Below are positions 23,046-35,470 of a stretch of 64,000 bases of DNA, piece by piece (positions within the stretch are counted from its first letter, which is position 1; each line of letters opens with the position of its first letter). The translations under genes and the position numbers were made by a program. The notes beneath the pieces were generated by a model that saw nothing but the letters and a program-made list of their open reading frames with translations, did not search any database and had not been told where the DNA came from. The DNA comes from Onthophagus taurus (Eukaryota; Arthropoda; Insecta; Coleoptera; Scarabaeidae): assembly GCF_036711975.1 (NCBI RefSeq), contig NC_091967.1, positions 11,780,001-11,844,000 of the forward strand, given 5' to 3'.

Positions 23046-26000
23046 TCACATGGTAAAAGGCGCCAGATGGTACAAAAAGCACTTATTGCAGACCCGAACC
23101 GGTTTTGTATGTCCGAATTTCGGCAGAGGAACGTTGTTGGACGAACATCGCGAACAAAAAACCTTTCCGCAATTCCGGCAGTGATGTCGTCTTTTAACGA
23201 CGGTGAAATTTGACCCACAACTCATACATTTCGGCGCTTCGACATCCGGTATCCAAATTGGCGGCCTTTCCGGACCAACCCCTGCTTCCACCGGAACAAC
23301 GTTCCTTCCATCAACGCTCCTTTCGCCGTTTTCTATAATACCCTCAACGACGGCACTTCTACCGACATCTTCAACCGTTTGATCCGTTAAAGCATTACCG
23401 TCATAGCTTCCATCGTCGTTTATTTGAAAATAAACTGTATCGAAAAGGGCTTCTTGGGCGAGGATGTCTGGGTCGACGGAAAACTCTTCGTTTTCGATTA
23501 CTTCGTTATCCGTCGGGTGATATTCTATGGAATCAGTTTGTCGCGATGGATCCGGATCGTTGGAGACGTTCATTAAGAATACCGATTTAAGGATGTTGCG
23601 AAGGTCGCTTGCGAAATTTGTTTGAAGTTGATCCGCTACACCTGCTATACAAACGTAAAGGCGGTGGATCAAATCTTCACTTGATCTAAAATTAAAAAAA
23701 AATATATATAAATTTAATTCTATTTAAATTTCTAATAATCAGCGAAATAGTTATTTATTATTATTTCTTTTTTTTTAATCATGGAACCATAATTTGTTTA
23801 TTTAGGTTTAACGCGATCTCGGGAGGATATGATGAAAGCTATAAAAAAATAATTGATCTGTACAATAGCCTTGGGGGCAAAACACGTTTCCCGAAGATGA
23901 CACATGTTTTGCGTTGAAGCTGATGGAAGAAACTAAGCGTAACAAATATAATCATCCATAATTGCAAAAATATCTATGTTTTATTAACCAATTAGCGTCC
24001 AAAAGCAAACAAACGTTTTCTCTTTGTGATACTTAATATATTCAGATATTATTGATCAGATACACGCTTTATACATGAAGCAAGTAGATGTTAAAAAGAG
24101 GAATATAAATTTATAAGAGCGCCAATTTCAAGAGATTTTCCATATTTTTCTGATCAAAAATTGTACACAATATTGCATGGTGTCACAAAAGTCCGGGAGC
24201 ATAACTGTGCGATGTGGGAACTTTGTTAGTTATATTTGGCTAGTAAAGACTCCTGCAAAAATCCACAGGATTCCTTTGTGCGTTTTCAGTTAATGCTGTC
24301 CGTCGTAGGTGTGTCTCAGAAGGCGATCGAAAAAATCAGCTAGATTTCCCCTAGATTTTTTATCCAATGCACAATCCGTTAATCCCAGAAGTGGAAGACC
24401 AAAAACTACCGTGACTCCCACCATGGTCAAGCGTATACAGAATAATGTCCATGGCTATGAAGCTGAATATCAGCCATGAATGTGATTGTCAAACATCGTT
24501 TGGGGCTTCGTGGCTGAAAATCCAAAAGACCTATACTTTGATGGAACAGGGAGTCAAGATCAACTCCCAGAAGTACCTTGATGAGATTCTGATGAAGGAA
24601 GTGCTTCCTTGGAGCCAGTCACACTTTAACCAACGCCCCTGGACAATATTCCATTATCACCTCCGGAGTGGCTTCTCTACTCGCCTGATTTGAACTCCCT
24701 AGACTTTTCCGTGTGGTCGGTTCTTGAGAGCAAGTGCCTGTACTACTCCCCTACAATAATCTCGACAGTCTGAAGCGCGCCTTTCAGAAGACAAAGGACG
24801 ATCTTTACGTCGAATACCTCTCCGCCACGGTGGCTGCATTCCTCAAACATCTGCACGGCTGTATGAAAACAAAGTACATAGTTGTTTATTAATGTTTGAA
24901 TAAAATTTATGCCAAATTTCACGTCTCTAGCTGCTTCCGTTCTGTGTTTATCAATAAAAATACCGTGCTACCGGACTTTTGTGACACGCCGTAAAAAAGT
25001 TTATTATAAAATCAATTAATTTGAAAGTGCCCTTAAACATATGTAGATTAATTGTCCCATTTCCGTCAAGGATCAATAATAACACATTTGCGAACAGTTT
25101 ATGTCTAATCATAATAATAACCTTTGGCTTCAAATTCAGAATCGTATTCCTCCTCCTTCTTTACAAAAATAGCGAGTTGAACGCAAATCGATTAGATTAA
25201 CGTTTCACGTGCGCAGATTTTAATTTCGTGAGCTGACAGATACAATTATTCATTAATGAGGAACGTAATAACTTGAAACTGATATTGTGAATGTATCGTG
25301 TAACCTGTAAATGAGTCACTTACCTAAATTTAGATCTCACTTCATTTCTAGTAGCAATTTCGGCAGCTTGAACGGCCATAGCAATTTCTTCATCATCTGC
25401 CGAATTGCTATTAAACGAAGAGGTACTATCGCTGCTAACCACGCTAGAACTATCATCTTCCGAAATTCGACAATTTTCCCGATATCCCTTATTAAAACAG
25501 CCGCACTTTTGAGTTTTACTAGTACCAGGCACATTTTTAGAGCAAGTCCGACTAACGTTCCCGTTATTAAACGAATTACTGTTATTATTGTTAACGCGTT
25601 TTTTCGATTTATTACACACTTTCGACGGTAAAACACAACTACAACACGCATTTGCGTCGTTTGAATCGAACGTTGGCGAACGATCCAAACTGGTATTTTC
25701 GGTGCATATTCCGGAATCGTCCGGGGATTCTAAATGTAGTTTGGCGCAGGTAATTTTCGTCTTTTTCGACGGTTTCGTCGTGTCAGTAATGGTTAGTATT
25801 GAATTTAAAGTAGCAGCCGCTTCGGTAATAATTTCTAATGAATCGTCATCTGGTAATGATTCGACTTTAAGCTGCTGATCCTGTTCTAAATCCGATTGTG
25901 AAGAAATCGCCGCTACGATTTTATCATGATCGACTGTGTTTGAAATTAAATAACCCGACGTGGATGGTTTGGATTTCTCCGATTGGAAATGATCGTAATC

Positions 26001-28688
26001 ACGGTTTCTTTGGTACTCTTTGGAATCTTTCTTTTTTAACTTAACGCTACAGTCCGGCACGAAACTTTTACACAAATTACCGTAATTGGCCATTAGAAAT
26101 TCATCCGATGCGTTACAGTCGGCCACTTTAAAGTCCGCGCTCGTCTCGTTATCACACAAGATCTTCTCCAAAACGAACAATTCGCGTCGCGTAAACGTCC
26201 AAAGCAATTCTCGTATTTTACGCAATAACGTCCTGAACGGCCGAAACATCTCACTCATCTCCTCCACCGGTTTATCTATCGATAATGGACCGTTTGGAAA
26301 CACTAATAGACCACTGACGATCGCCAAACGAGGAATTGTAAACATCAAAGCCGGATCGCAATCGTCGACCATTTCTTGCGTTAACAAACCCATTTTAAGC
26401 GCTCTTTGAAGCGTTTCGGAAAAAAGTACCCCAATTAGTTGCTGTAATTCGTATTCTTGGGTACTTTTCACGGGTACCATTGCGCTTACATAACATAGCT
26501 CAAATTCGGCAAAGAGTCGGTCAAAAATTTTTAAACTTTCTAAAAGTAGTTCTGTTACAACTTCGTTGGTGTTCAATTTTAGGGGACCATTGGGTTGGTT
26601 ACAACGAAGGCAGGTTTCGCGTAACAGATTTCTTACATTTTCTAAACTTTTCGTTAATGCTTTTGCCAAAGGACGCATTGATTCACTTTCCACTTCGCGG
26701 TTCATTATTGATGAACCAGCAGCCAGACACTAATGACAATATGAAAAAGGCATGTAAATATAATTTGAAATAAATATATCACGTATTCAATCAATACATT
26801 ATTAATTACGAAAGGATAAAATTCCGAATATGAAGATATGTAAACAGTTTTACAATTTGTGGATATAAGTAAGTCTTATATTAAAAGAAGTAAAAACTTC
26901 AGGGTTTTCTTCAAGTTGACTATAATTATGAACCAGAGGTAATGTGTGGGTTGCAGTCAAGGTTTGTATATAAGAGGTTGTCTAGGTTTATACGCAACCA
27001 TACTGCGCATTACGTCATTGGCAGAAAATAATTCAAATTTTTAAAATAATGTAATTGAATTCCTTTAATTTATTTAGTGTGGTATATAATTAACTGTGGT
27101 AGTAAAACGGAAAATAATTCTACTTAATTTTTGATATAAATTTACTTATGATAAAATAATTGAGGGAAACTAAAGTAGTAATTGATTTATGTTATACTAG
27201 AGAAGACACCTCATCTCTCACTAAACATGAGCTTGAGGTTGCGCGCGCAATCCACTGCCACTTACGTCACGAAACACTCCCGCTCTTCATCCTCGCCCAC
27301 AAACTAAAATCAAAGTATTGCAGTATAGGAGTCTAGGCAACCTCTTATATAATATATAAACCTTGGGTTGCAGTAGGATGTCTCTATGTGTAAGCTCACT
27401 TACACTTTCTGAGGATCTGGCGCGCAGGAAAATGTATGTTTTTATTATACATATTTATTCTTTGTATTTGTTATATGTTAAAAAAAGAGTAAATAAATGT
27501 TTGTAGTGCAATGATACTTTTCTTGATTTTCTTATGAATGAGTTAACTTGTGATTAAGTATCAGGCAAACTTTGAATTTCTTTTTTCACTAATTTTAACT
27601 TATTTTGAAAATCAAGAGACAAAAAGATATGACAATCTGGAAAATATTCTATCCTTAAATGGTTAAAGGCGTAAACTGCATTAGAGTAAGTTCTGGAAGA
27701 CCACCTTACTCTGAAAAAGTTGCTTACTGACTCAAACCCTAAGTGCCAACCATGCAAACATATTTTTGATGACTCCTTTGTATTGATTATAGATAAAAAT
27801 AAAATTATGGTACTACACAGGTTTATTTTATTAAACATACAAGGTAAAATGGAAAAATTACCTCAGCTCCAAACCAAAGTTGTCCAGCTAAATTTTCTTG
27901 TAAAACATCCTCAGGAAATTTGACTCTAAAATCGCGATTAGCTCTTTCATCTCCAATTAAATCATCCATAATACAATTAGTAATGGTAAGGACTTTATCT
28001 TGTGATTGACGTAGTTGATTAACAAGTGCAGAACATCTTTCGGGATCTTTCCTTCCATCAAAACTATCTAGTTCGCCAGCTATGATGTTTAAAGCTTCAT
28101 CAGCAAAGAAAAATTGGGCCAAAAGTGATTTATCATCCCTCTAAAATAAATTTATTAAATTAGAACAAAACAATTAGGTGTACTTAATTAATAGAAATGC
28201 GTTAATAAATGGTTGTGATGTGAAAAGAAAAAGAAAGTGGAATTGAATTAAATGATGACACGCGCGAGGAGCAGAGAAAAAACTGTTTTACATTTTTAAC
28301 CAGTGGATTCAAAGAGAAAGTTAAAGAATTGAGGTTATGGTGTTCCTTTTGTTTTTATTTTAATTTACATGGAACCTTGACTTTTATTTAACAATATAAT
28401 AACGTTATCATCATGTTATCATAGCCACGATAATGTAGACTGGAGCAAGGGAAAAAAATTGCTAATTCGGTCGTATTATCGTCATGTTTAACAAACATTT
28501 GTTAAATTCTTTACTAAAAAAGTACTTAATTTTATTATAAAATTACTCAATTTTAAAACACTCTGTATTAGTAGTTTTTCCGTGTATTGCAAAACACGCG
28601 ATAAAGTGAGGGACGGAAGTTGAATGTTTCTAAAAGGAGAAAAGTAGCTTACCTTGGGTCTATAAAACCATTTTCTTAACGAATCCAT
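23046..28688 (-). CDS. Lst2: Lateral signaling target protein 2 (Lst2/ZFYVE28), four exons
   Basis: FYVE-domain protein of endosomes that dampens EGF receptor signalling in other animals. Exons (minus): 28688-28653, 28140-27862, 26729-25324, 23685-23046; all phases fit, giving 786 residues. The start [12 protein letters not shown] is the conserved Lst2 N-terminus. Then come [57 protein letters not shown] and [20 protein letters not shown], a Ser/Asp/Asn-rich middle, and a C-terminal FYVE finger at residues 718-786 with all signatures intact: [16 protein letters not shown] and the Cys pairs. The N-terminal motifs are quoted only in part here. Introns 2 and 3 contain transposons. Confidence 0.96.
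24180..24987 (+). mobile_element. Degenerate Tc1/mariner-superfamily element in Lst2 intron 3
   Basis: Left GTGTCACAAAAGTCCGG and right CCGGACTTTTGTGACAC are inverted ends of about 17 bp. The interior, plus strand, carries transposase-like pieces in changing frames: [21 protein letters not shown], then after shifts [22 protein letters not shown] and [18 protein letters not shown]. SPDLNxLDFSVW is the third-Asp region. Frameshifts and stops show it is inactive. Confidence 0.82.
26958..27365. mobile_element. 408-bp MITE with 9-bp target duplication in Lst2 intron 2
   Basis: Left end CAAGGTTTGTATATAAGAGG and right end, read inverted, CAAGGTTTATATATTATATAAG; both continue into GAGGTTGYCTAG. GGTTGCAGT stands directly outside on both sides (26949-26957 and 27366-27374). 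A 9-bp duplication suggests a Mutator-like origin. No coding capacity. Confidence 0.8.
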
Positions 28689-30338
28689 ATCTTTTTTATA
28701 TTTAGAGTGCGTTTGGTAATAACAGGGATGAATTATCGTTTCATTTACGAATTTTTTTAACCTTAAGTTTGCGAATTACACAGAAAGAAGAAACGAAACG
28801 CTCACAGCTTTCCTACTTCACTATACCATGTTGCACACGCACATTTTATAACCGAATTGGTACAAACTATTTGCTGACATTTTTTAAAACATCTTTTCAT
28901 TGTTGATTATTATTTTCTTTGTTTTGATGAATTGAGGTGTGTATTTAAACGGAGCCTTTTTTCTGTCGTTTTGGTGTAAATGGGAAGAGACGTATGGAAT
29001 TAAATGTGATTCACTCGTTGACGTTTGGGATATTGGCAAGTTACATTTAGTTATTGTAGAGGTCGCTGCTTATCTTTCAAGATAAGTTTTTTTGATAATA
29101 TTAATCTCATTTTTTATTATTATTACTTTTACAATATTTCATTTTCAATTTATATGAAGCTGGGTAACTTTTTATTTATTAAAAAGAAAAAAATATATCT
29201 CTTAATTTACCGTTTTCTTCTTTACAAATTTATTTAGCAACAGATGGCGCTCATTTTTCTAATTTTATTCCAAAAATGTTAAACAATTTTTATACTGATT
29301 AATATTTATGGATTTTTTGACCTTCACTCAAATTCATTTAGCATTTTAAAAGATATATTCATACTCAACATGTTTAATATTGTATTTCAACATAGCTCAA
29401 TTTATTTGACCTCGGCGATTATGGTTTCGTTGTTGAAATGCGTGTTCGAATATTTAACATTACTGTTAGAATCAATTTATTTAATTTTTTGCAATAATAA
29501 TGTTTATAAAACAAGTACGCGTAACGTTGTTGTTCAAGTTTCAATTTAATATGAAGAACATGAATCAATATATTAATAAAGCAAAATTGATTTTGTAGTA
29601 ACGCTTTCAAATATTTATTAATTCTCTTTCCAAAGTATTGAAATAACCTTGTCTTTACTATTTTTAGATTCAACATTTCTTCCTTTTCGTGCACTCTTAT
29701 GGATTGTACAGATTTTGTTAATTAAAACAAAAACAGCTTTTCCTGTGCAAATTCAAGGTTCAAGTACTTTTTAAGCACGAAGTTCATACCACTTATTAAA
29801 ATCCCAGTATTGGAAGTCCAAATAAATATATATCATAGCAATTATGAAGCTTGACACTTTTTTTTGCTTTTGACTTTTTTTGGCGTTCAGTACACAACTT
29901 TTGTGTTGCTGGAACAATCTTAATGGCATCATGTAGAAGACTCCAATAGTAATATCTCTATTGAGTGTATAGATACTACTTATTGCTTGGAAAAGACTAG
30001 ATACTGCTGGAAAATGATTAGATATTGCTAGCAAAAGACTAGACGCTGCATCCAAATATAAGACACTGCAAATAGAAGACCAAATACTGTTTGCAAAAGA
30101 CTAGATACTGCAGGCAGAGACTCTAATATCTTGAATAGTTATTACAATTGTGAAGAATATTTGGAACAAATTGCTTCAAAGAGTATTTATTTACTCCAGT
30201 ATCTTTTAATCGTTGATATCATGATTAAAATACTTTTTCCACATTACACATTAAGTATTAAAACGATAGAACATTTATTTATTTATTAAAACTATAAAAT
30301 ATTTACTATCTTTTAACCAATATAAACTTGATGCTTAA
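28689..30338. other. Intergenic region between Lst2 and the DNMT3-like gene
   Basis: AT-rich, about 1.65 kb. The right part of the Lst2 promoter side lacks a recognisable TATA box. A degenerate copy of the 21-bp minisatellite is at 29940-30125. AATAAA signals on the minus strand near 30274-30287 follow the stop of the DNMT3-like gene by about 50-65 bp. Confidence 0.6.
29940..30125. repeat. Second, more diverged stretch of the 21-bp minisatellite
   Basis: Repeats of GACTAGATACTGC(T/A)GG with A(A/G)AAGACTAGA in about six to eight poor units. The wording is the same as at 2285-2620, 27 kb away. Confidence 0.7.
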
Positions 30339-33300
30339 TTATGTTGTTGTATCGCCATTAAAATTGCTTATTTTTGGTTGTTCTTTGTAACAAAATGGTT
30401 CTACAAATATATAATTATTAATTATCATTGCAATAACTTAAACTTACCAGTGAATAAAATGTTTCGAAAACATAAATCTATATTTTCTGTGTCTAATGGA
30501 AAATTGCACCAAATTAATCTTTGTTCTAAATGTGATACTGGATATTCTTTTAAAAACCTAAAATAAATACGCCCAGATTTCCTTAATATTCTTCTCATTC
30601 AAATTTATTTATTTACCTTGTGACATTAACGCGTTGGCACACATCTATATTTTTACTCCACTCAAATATCCAATAGCAAGGATCATCTTGAATTTGATTA
30701 AGACATTTAATCAATTGATAAAATTCGCACATTATTTTAGTAGGGCATATATTCTCACTTCTAGATCTTTGGTCGCATATTAACACATTTATAGGCATAA
30801 CATTCTGAAATAAATTTTCTTTTGGTGCTTTTCTCGAAGTTAATAATTGCATCATTTCGGGATAATTACTTTTAGTTATTTCTATGCATTCATTGGAATT
30901 TCCGGAATAGTGAAATCCCGATTTGTTTTTAAAAGTTTCGATGATTGATAAAACTGAAAAATAACGACGTAAAATAAGATAAACTCAAAATAATAAATAA
31001 AGTTGATGATTTAAAAATATCTCATAAATTTTACTCAATTTTATGTTAGAAGACCTTCTTTCTTTCTTTTCCTTATCTTTGAATGCTGATGATTGATTGC
31101 TATATTTGTTTGAAAAAAGAACTTGCTTTTGGGTTGGGACGATCATGTTCTCCTAAAATAACAACAAAATGTATTATAATAAAAATTTGCGTTATCTAAT
31201 AATCACATTATCTTCCCAACCATCTCTTGGTACTAAAACTCCTCTACACGTTCTGTTAGGAGCGCAAAGAAAACAGAACCACTTCTTTTTTTTTGAAAGA
31301 ACTGCGTAAGCATCTACCTCAGCTAAATCTTGAATACAAATTGTGCAATAAACACTGAAAGAAAATATAGAAATAAAAAAAAAAATCTCGAGGATATTTG
31401 AAATTTGATAATTACAATTTACATTTTATATTCATGCATACAAGCATATCTCCAGCAAATCCACAAACGGTACAATATTCCTAAAATAAGTAATATTAAT
31501 TTATTTTTGTTGAATATATCTCAAATTGGTAAGCACCTTCTTTAAATTTGGGACTATTTTACAATACGTTTTTTTAAATCGTTTCTAAAACAAACTAACA
31601 TTAAAATGAACTCTAATGGAGTTGTAATAATTTACGTTGCAATCTGTACAAAAGTAACCATTAAATATGGGGTGCTCATCCGATATTTTGTCGCTATAAC
31701 AACCCATACAAATACGAAGAGTCGATATTTTCCCCATATTATAATCTGCGATGATTTGGCGAACTATGTGATTTGCACACTCTTTCACACTATCGATGTT
31801 ATCTTCAAGATTTGAGACCTCTACAGGCAACGCGACTGAAAATTCTGTTTCCATTGTGCTTTCCATTGATGGAATGCAACGACTAGTGAAAGTGTCATAT
31901 TCATCATTTGCTGGCTTTAAGTTTTCAGAACGAATTTTATCCAATTTAGATTTGACAAAATTAGTTACAACTGAAAAAAATTGATGAGGCTAAATAATTA
32001 AACAAATAATCTTAAATTAGTTTCAAAACGTACAGTATTTAGTGAGGTAAGCATTCTCTAAATTCGATTTAGCCCAAGTTTTTAAATCTGGTATTGATAG
32101 CGTTTGTGTATCTGGTAAACCGATTTCCTAAAATAGATGTTAAATAAATTAAAGAAATCCCTTTAATGAGAGGAATCAAACGATATGCAAGTGATACAGA
32201 TATGACTCATATAATTTTCTGAAAAGAATGACTAAAAAAGTACATACTTTTTGTATTCGATGTTATTGAAAAGTTTTTTTATTGAAACTTTTGGAACCAG
32301 AAGGATATGATAGAGGCCAGTGACAAAACGATTACTTGATAGACTTACTCTCCATCTGAGACTTCGCCACGACAACATATCATTGCGGTTGACTTCTTGT
32401 GCCATTACAGATACTGCTCGAAATGCACAATTAGTGACTAATCAGACACTATGAGTCGTTGAAAATCTGGAGACGCAATACGGCTGTCGAATATGCAGGT
32501 TATGAGAGAGTATTCAATTTCCACAACATCTTCACCAAATACTATGAAATTATAAAAACTTCAAAAGTTTTGCAGAGCATCAAGTTGAAACAATGAAGAA
32601 GACATCACATCCATACGACTCTTGGATAATCGGTTGCGATCAGATTTCGATGCTTATACCTCCAAAGATTAGCGGATGTCAAAATTTAGAAATTAAAAAT
32701 TACCCCATTTTAGCTAAAATATCACAGTGTTGGTCATCATATAGACTTGCTGCAAGCGTACAACTAAATCCCAGTAACCCAAAAAACACTTCAAAAGCTA
32801 CAGCAACCTCATCCTGTGGTTTGTAGAGAAACTGTACAAAGTACTACGAGGTTTGTCTCCTCCGAGGAAGTGCCATGATAAAAATTACCAGATTTTAGAA
32901 CTGGTCTGAGCATTCGCTCCAGTACCACCCAGCCAAAATAATCACGTTGTGATTTCAGCTGGCAGATTCCTCTACATAGATCTATTTGTACCACTATCAA
33001 ACAATATCAAGTAGATAATAACTGGGCATGAGGCGATGAGCCTTCAAAGTTGATGTGCTTGGGACAACTATGGCATTCAGAGAAATGTCTTTCTAATGAT
33101 TAGACTAAAAATCGTGGCAAAACTTGTTGCCTCATATCAATCAATACTACATGCCTAGTTTGCTGTTGTTGGTGGAGAACTGAGATCTTGATGGACTAAC
33201 CAGAGAAGTATTATTTACTGTTTTGAGCATCCTTGGAAAAAATGGCGGAAAAAACCTTGCAAATGGTTCTTATTATGACCTATGTAAAAGCAAGATGCAA

Positions 33301-34457
33301 GCTTTCAGTGAGTTATTTCATCAATATGAATTTAGGAATAAGTTAGAAACCATTAAAAGATAAACTTGCAAAATTGTCCGAATTGTTTCGCCGTCTAGGG
33401 ATTGTCAGATTAATTGAGGTAATCCCTAATATATTTATATGTTAAACTAGCTTCTTACCCTAAGACATTCAGCAATCCCTTGAACCCACTTTTTGCAATA
33501 CATTTCTGGTATTGTAATGTACCTAAAGTATTCCTGACAGAAATCTTTTAATATCTTGCAAGATACCTAAAACAAATACAAACAATGTTTCTTAAATAAA
33601 ATAAAAACAATGACTTTTATTGGACCTTATCTATTATTTAATGAACGACTTACGTTAGAAACACGATGATCTCCAAACCAAAACACCCAACATTTTCCTG
33701 TTTCAGCTGTTTCCATACCGATATCTCGATGAGATACGATAATACCTTCAATAGGAGACATAATTCAGAAACATAAAAAATTATTTCACGGAAACTATAA
33801 TTAGATATGAAATGTTATATGATTATAAATATATCTTGTTTAATTGCAAATTCTTTATGGACGCCTAAAAAATTATACAATGTAAAACTCATGCTTATAT
33901 TCAATCTAGTTCCGATTTTAAAACAAAAAATTTTCGGAAACGCTCATCTTTCGTCCAATTTTTTATGCATTTTCATGTTCATACTGTGACCTACAATCAA
34001 AGACGACGATACACGACAACACCGCGATATTACCCCATCTAAATTTGATACAACAATGCGTACTCATTTAGGGAGAAAAAAAAGAGGGTCACCGGGTACC
34101 TGTTTAAGTTAGTATTTCAAAGCTGGTGACATTCTACTGCCAAATCGTGAATATATGGCAACGCTGTGCTCTATTCAGTAGTAAAAATGAAGATTTGGAC
34201 GATTGTTTCTTTTTTGAAAATTATAAAAAGTCTAACAGAATAAGTTACTTTAATTCTAAATTTTGTTTATGTTATAAATCTTCAAAGCGAATATTCTGTA
34301 CATAAAAATAGTATTTTGGTGTTATAAACAATTATAATTTGAACATACCTGGCCAAAATTTTCTATCCATTTTCGCCCAAACATAAGATCCCGGTTTGAA
34401 AACGTGAATTTTATCAGGACTCGTTGTTGTGTTACTACGTGTTAATCTTTTTAGCAT
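30339..34457 (-). CDS. Dnmt3: DNMT3-like protein: PWWP + ADD + truncated, motif-less methyltransferase domain
   Basis: Homologue of de novo DNA methyltransferase 3, probably inactive. Exons (minus): 34457-34349, 33745-33654, 33566-33459, 32127-32034, 31970-31600, 31480-31416, 31354-31207, 31152-31035, 30953-30617, 30557-30448, 30400-30339. All ten junctions keep frame, giving 537 residues. PWWP at about 22-103: GSYVWAKMDRKFWPG and CWVFWFGDHRVS. ADD at about 220-325: ICMGC, FCTDC, YCTVCG, CMNIKC, YCTIC and WFCFLC zinc pairs. Methyltransferase-like part 366-537: ILSIIETFKNKSG stands where DNMT3 has LSLFDGIATG; NVLICDQRSR replaces the VIGGSPCN segment; FEWS replaces FENV; RFLKEYPV and LIWCNFP match the following region. 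The protein ends before motifs IX/X. Intron 3 carries repeats. It could be a recent decay, but the intact frame suggests use as a regulator or chromatin reader. Confidence 0.85.
32855..33155. repeat. Dispersed repeat, copy 1 (DNMT3-like intron 3)
   Basis: Shares with 35205-35470 the ordered words TTACCAGATTT, AGAACTGG/AGTGGTTTGG, CCAGC(C/T)AAAATAATC, CTGGCAGATT, ATATCAAGTAGATAA, GGGCATGAGG and AAAATCGTGG. The two copies are in the same orientation and about 75-80% alike by eye. Element type unknown; no inverted or long direct ends were found. Confidence 0.65.
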
Positions 34458-35204
34458 TTTAAACGTTTGTACCACAAGCCACAATCTTCGACGCTTTCGG
34501 CTAGAAGGTCATCCGAAAACTGTTTGGGTTTGAGTTTATTTAGTCAAGGCAGGCCAAAAAAGGTCTAAAGTAGACGGTTCGGGAGTGGGACATTGAACCG
34601 ACAGCAAAAAACATAATGGTCTTTCTATCCTTATCGAGATTAGTGAAGAATAGGTTATTTTTGGTTAAGTATTTAAAAAGATTTTTTAATGGTTTTATTA
34701 TTTTTGAGTATAAAATTATTATCGTTCATTTAAAATCTTTGTTAATAAAATTAAATAATTAAATTATGGTTTAGTTAATATATTTTTTCTTTTTTCAAAT
34801 ATTATAGATTAGATTGTATTAACAGAAAAGATAGATATAAAACGGTCTTATTGTGAGGGTAGATAAGATTTTTAACGTCTTGGTTAGTTGAAATTTTTCT
34901 TCATACAAAAAATATTGATACAAGAGAAAATGCGATGGGTTAATTCTTAAACCAACATAGCCACTGACAAGTGAATTAAAGACCATAACTGGATAACCTA
35001 ATTAAATGTTTGTTTATACCGGATGTTCCATGTAACCTAAACTAAATCACATATCACAAAAGTTACACATGGGACAAAAAATTTTTTTGATAAAATTTGG
35101 TCGAGATGATTCTTTCAACATACAGAGTGACAGCATCGCCTTTTTCCGATAATTTGGAATACAGCAATAAAATTTTTATAGTGGCTCTAATCTATTGGGG
35201 AAAC

Positions 35205-35470
35205 TCGGCGAGGAGGATTACCAGATTTCAGAAGTGGTTTGGGCATTCTCTGCAGTGCCAGCTAAAATAATCCTGCATACCTCATTATCTACAGGATACT
35301 TTGTGATTCTAACTGGCAGATTACCACTATCTAACCATATCAAGTAGATAAGGACCGGGCATGAGGTGATGAGAAAGCTGAGCCTTAAAAGCTATCCCAA
35401 GAGCTAGCGCATTCAGGAAATGTTTAATGATTAGGCAAAAATCGTGGTAAAACTTGTTGCTTCATAAATG
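35205..35470. repeat. Dispersed repeat, copy 2
   Basis: Same ordered words as 32855-33155, with indels; this copy has an extra internal AATAATCCTGCATACCTC segment. It lies in intergenic DNA just upstream of the DNMT3-like gene. Confidence 0.65.

Noticed and set aside
25311..26773. Several plus-strand and shifted frames over the Lst2 third exon.
   Set aside because: They are antisense or frame-shifted shadows of a clearly homologous coding exon.
30339..34457. The DNMT3-like locus as a plain pseudogene.
   Set aside because: Eleven exons with consensus splice sites, matching phases and no stop in 537 codons; loss is confined to the catalytic motifs and the C-terminus.
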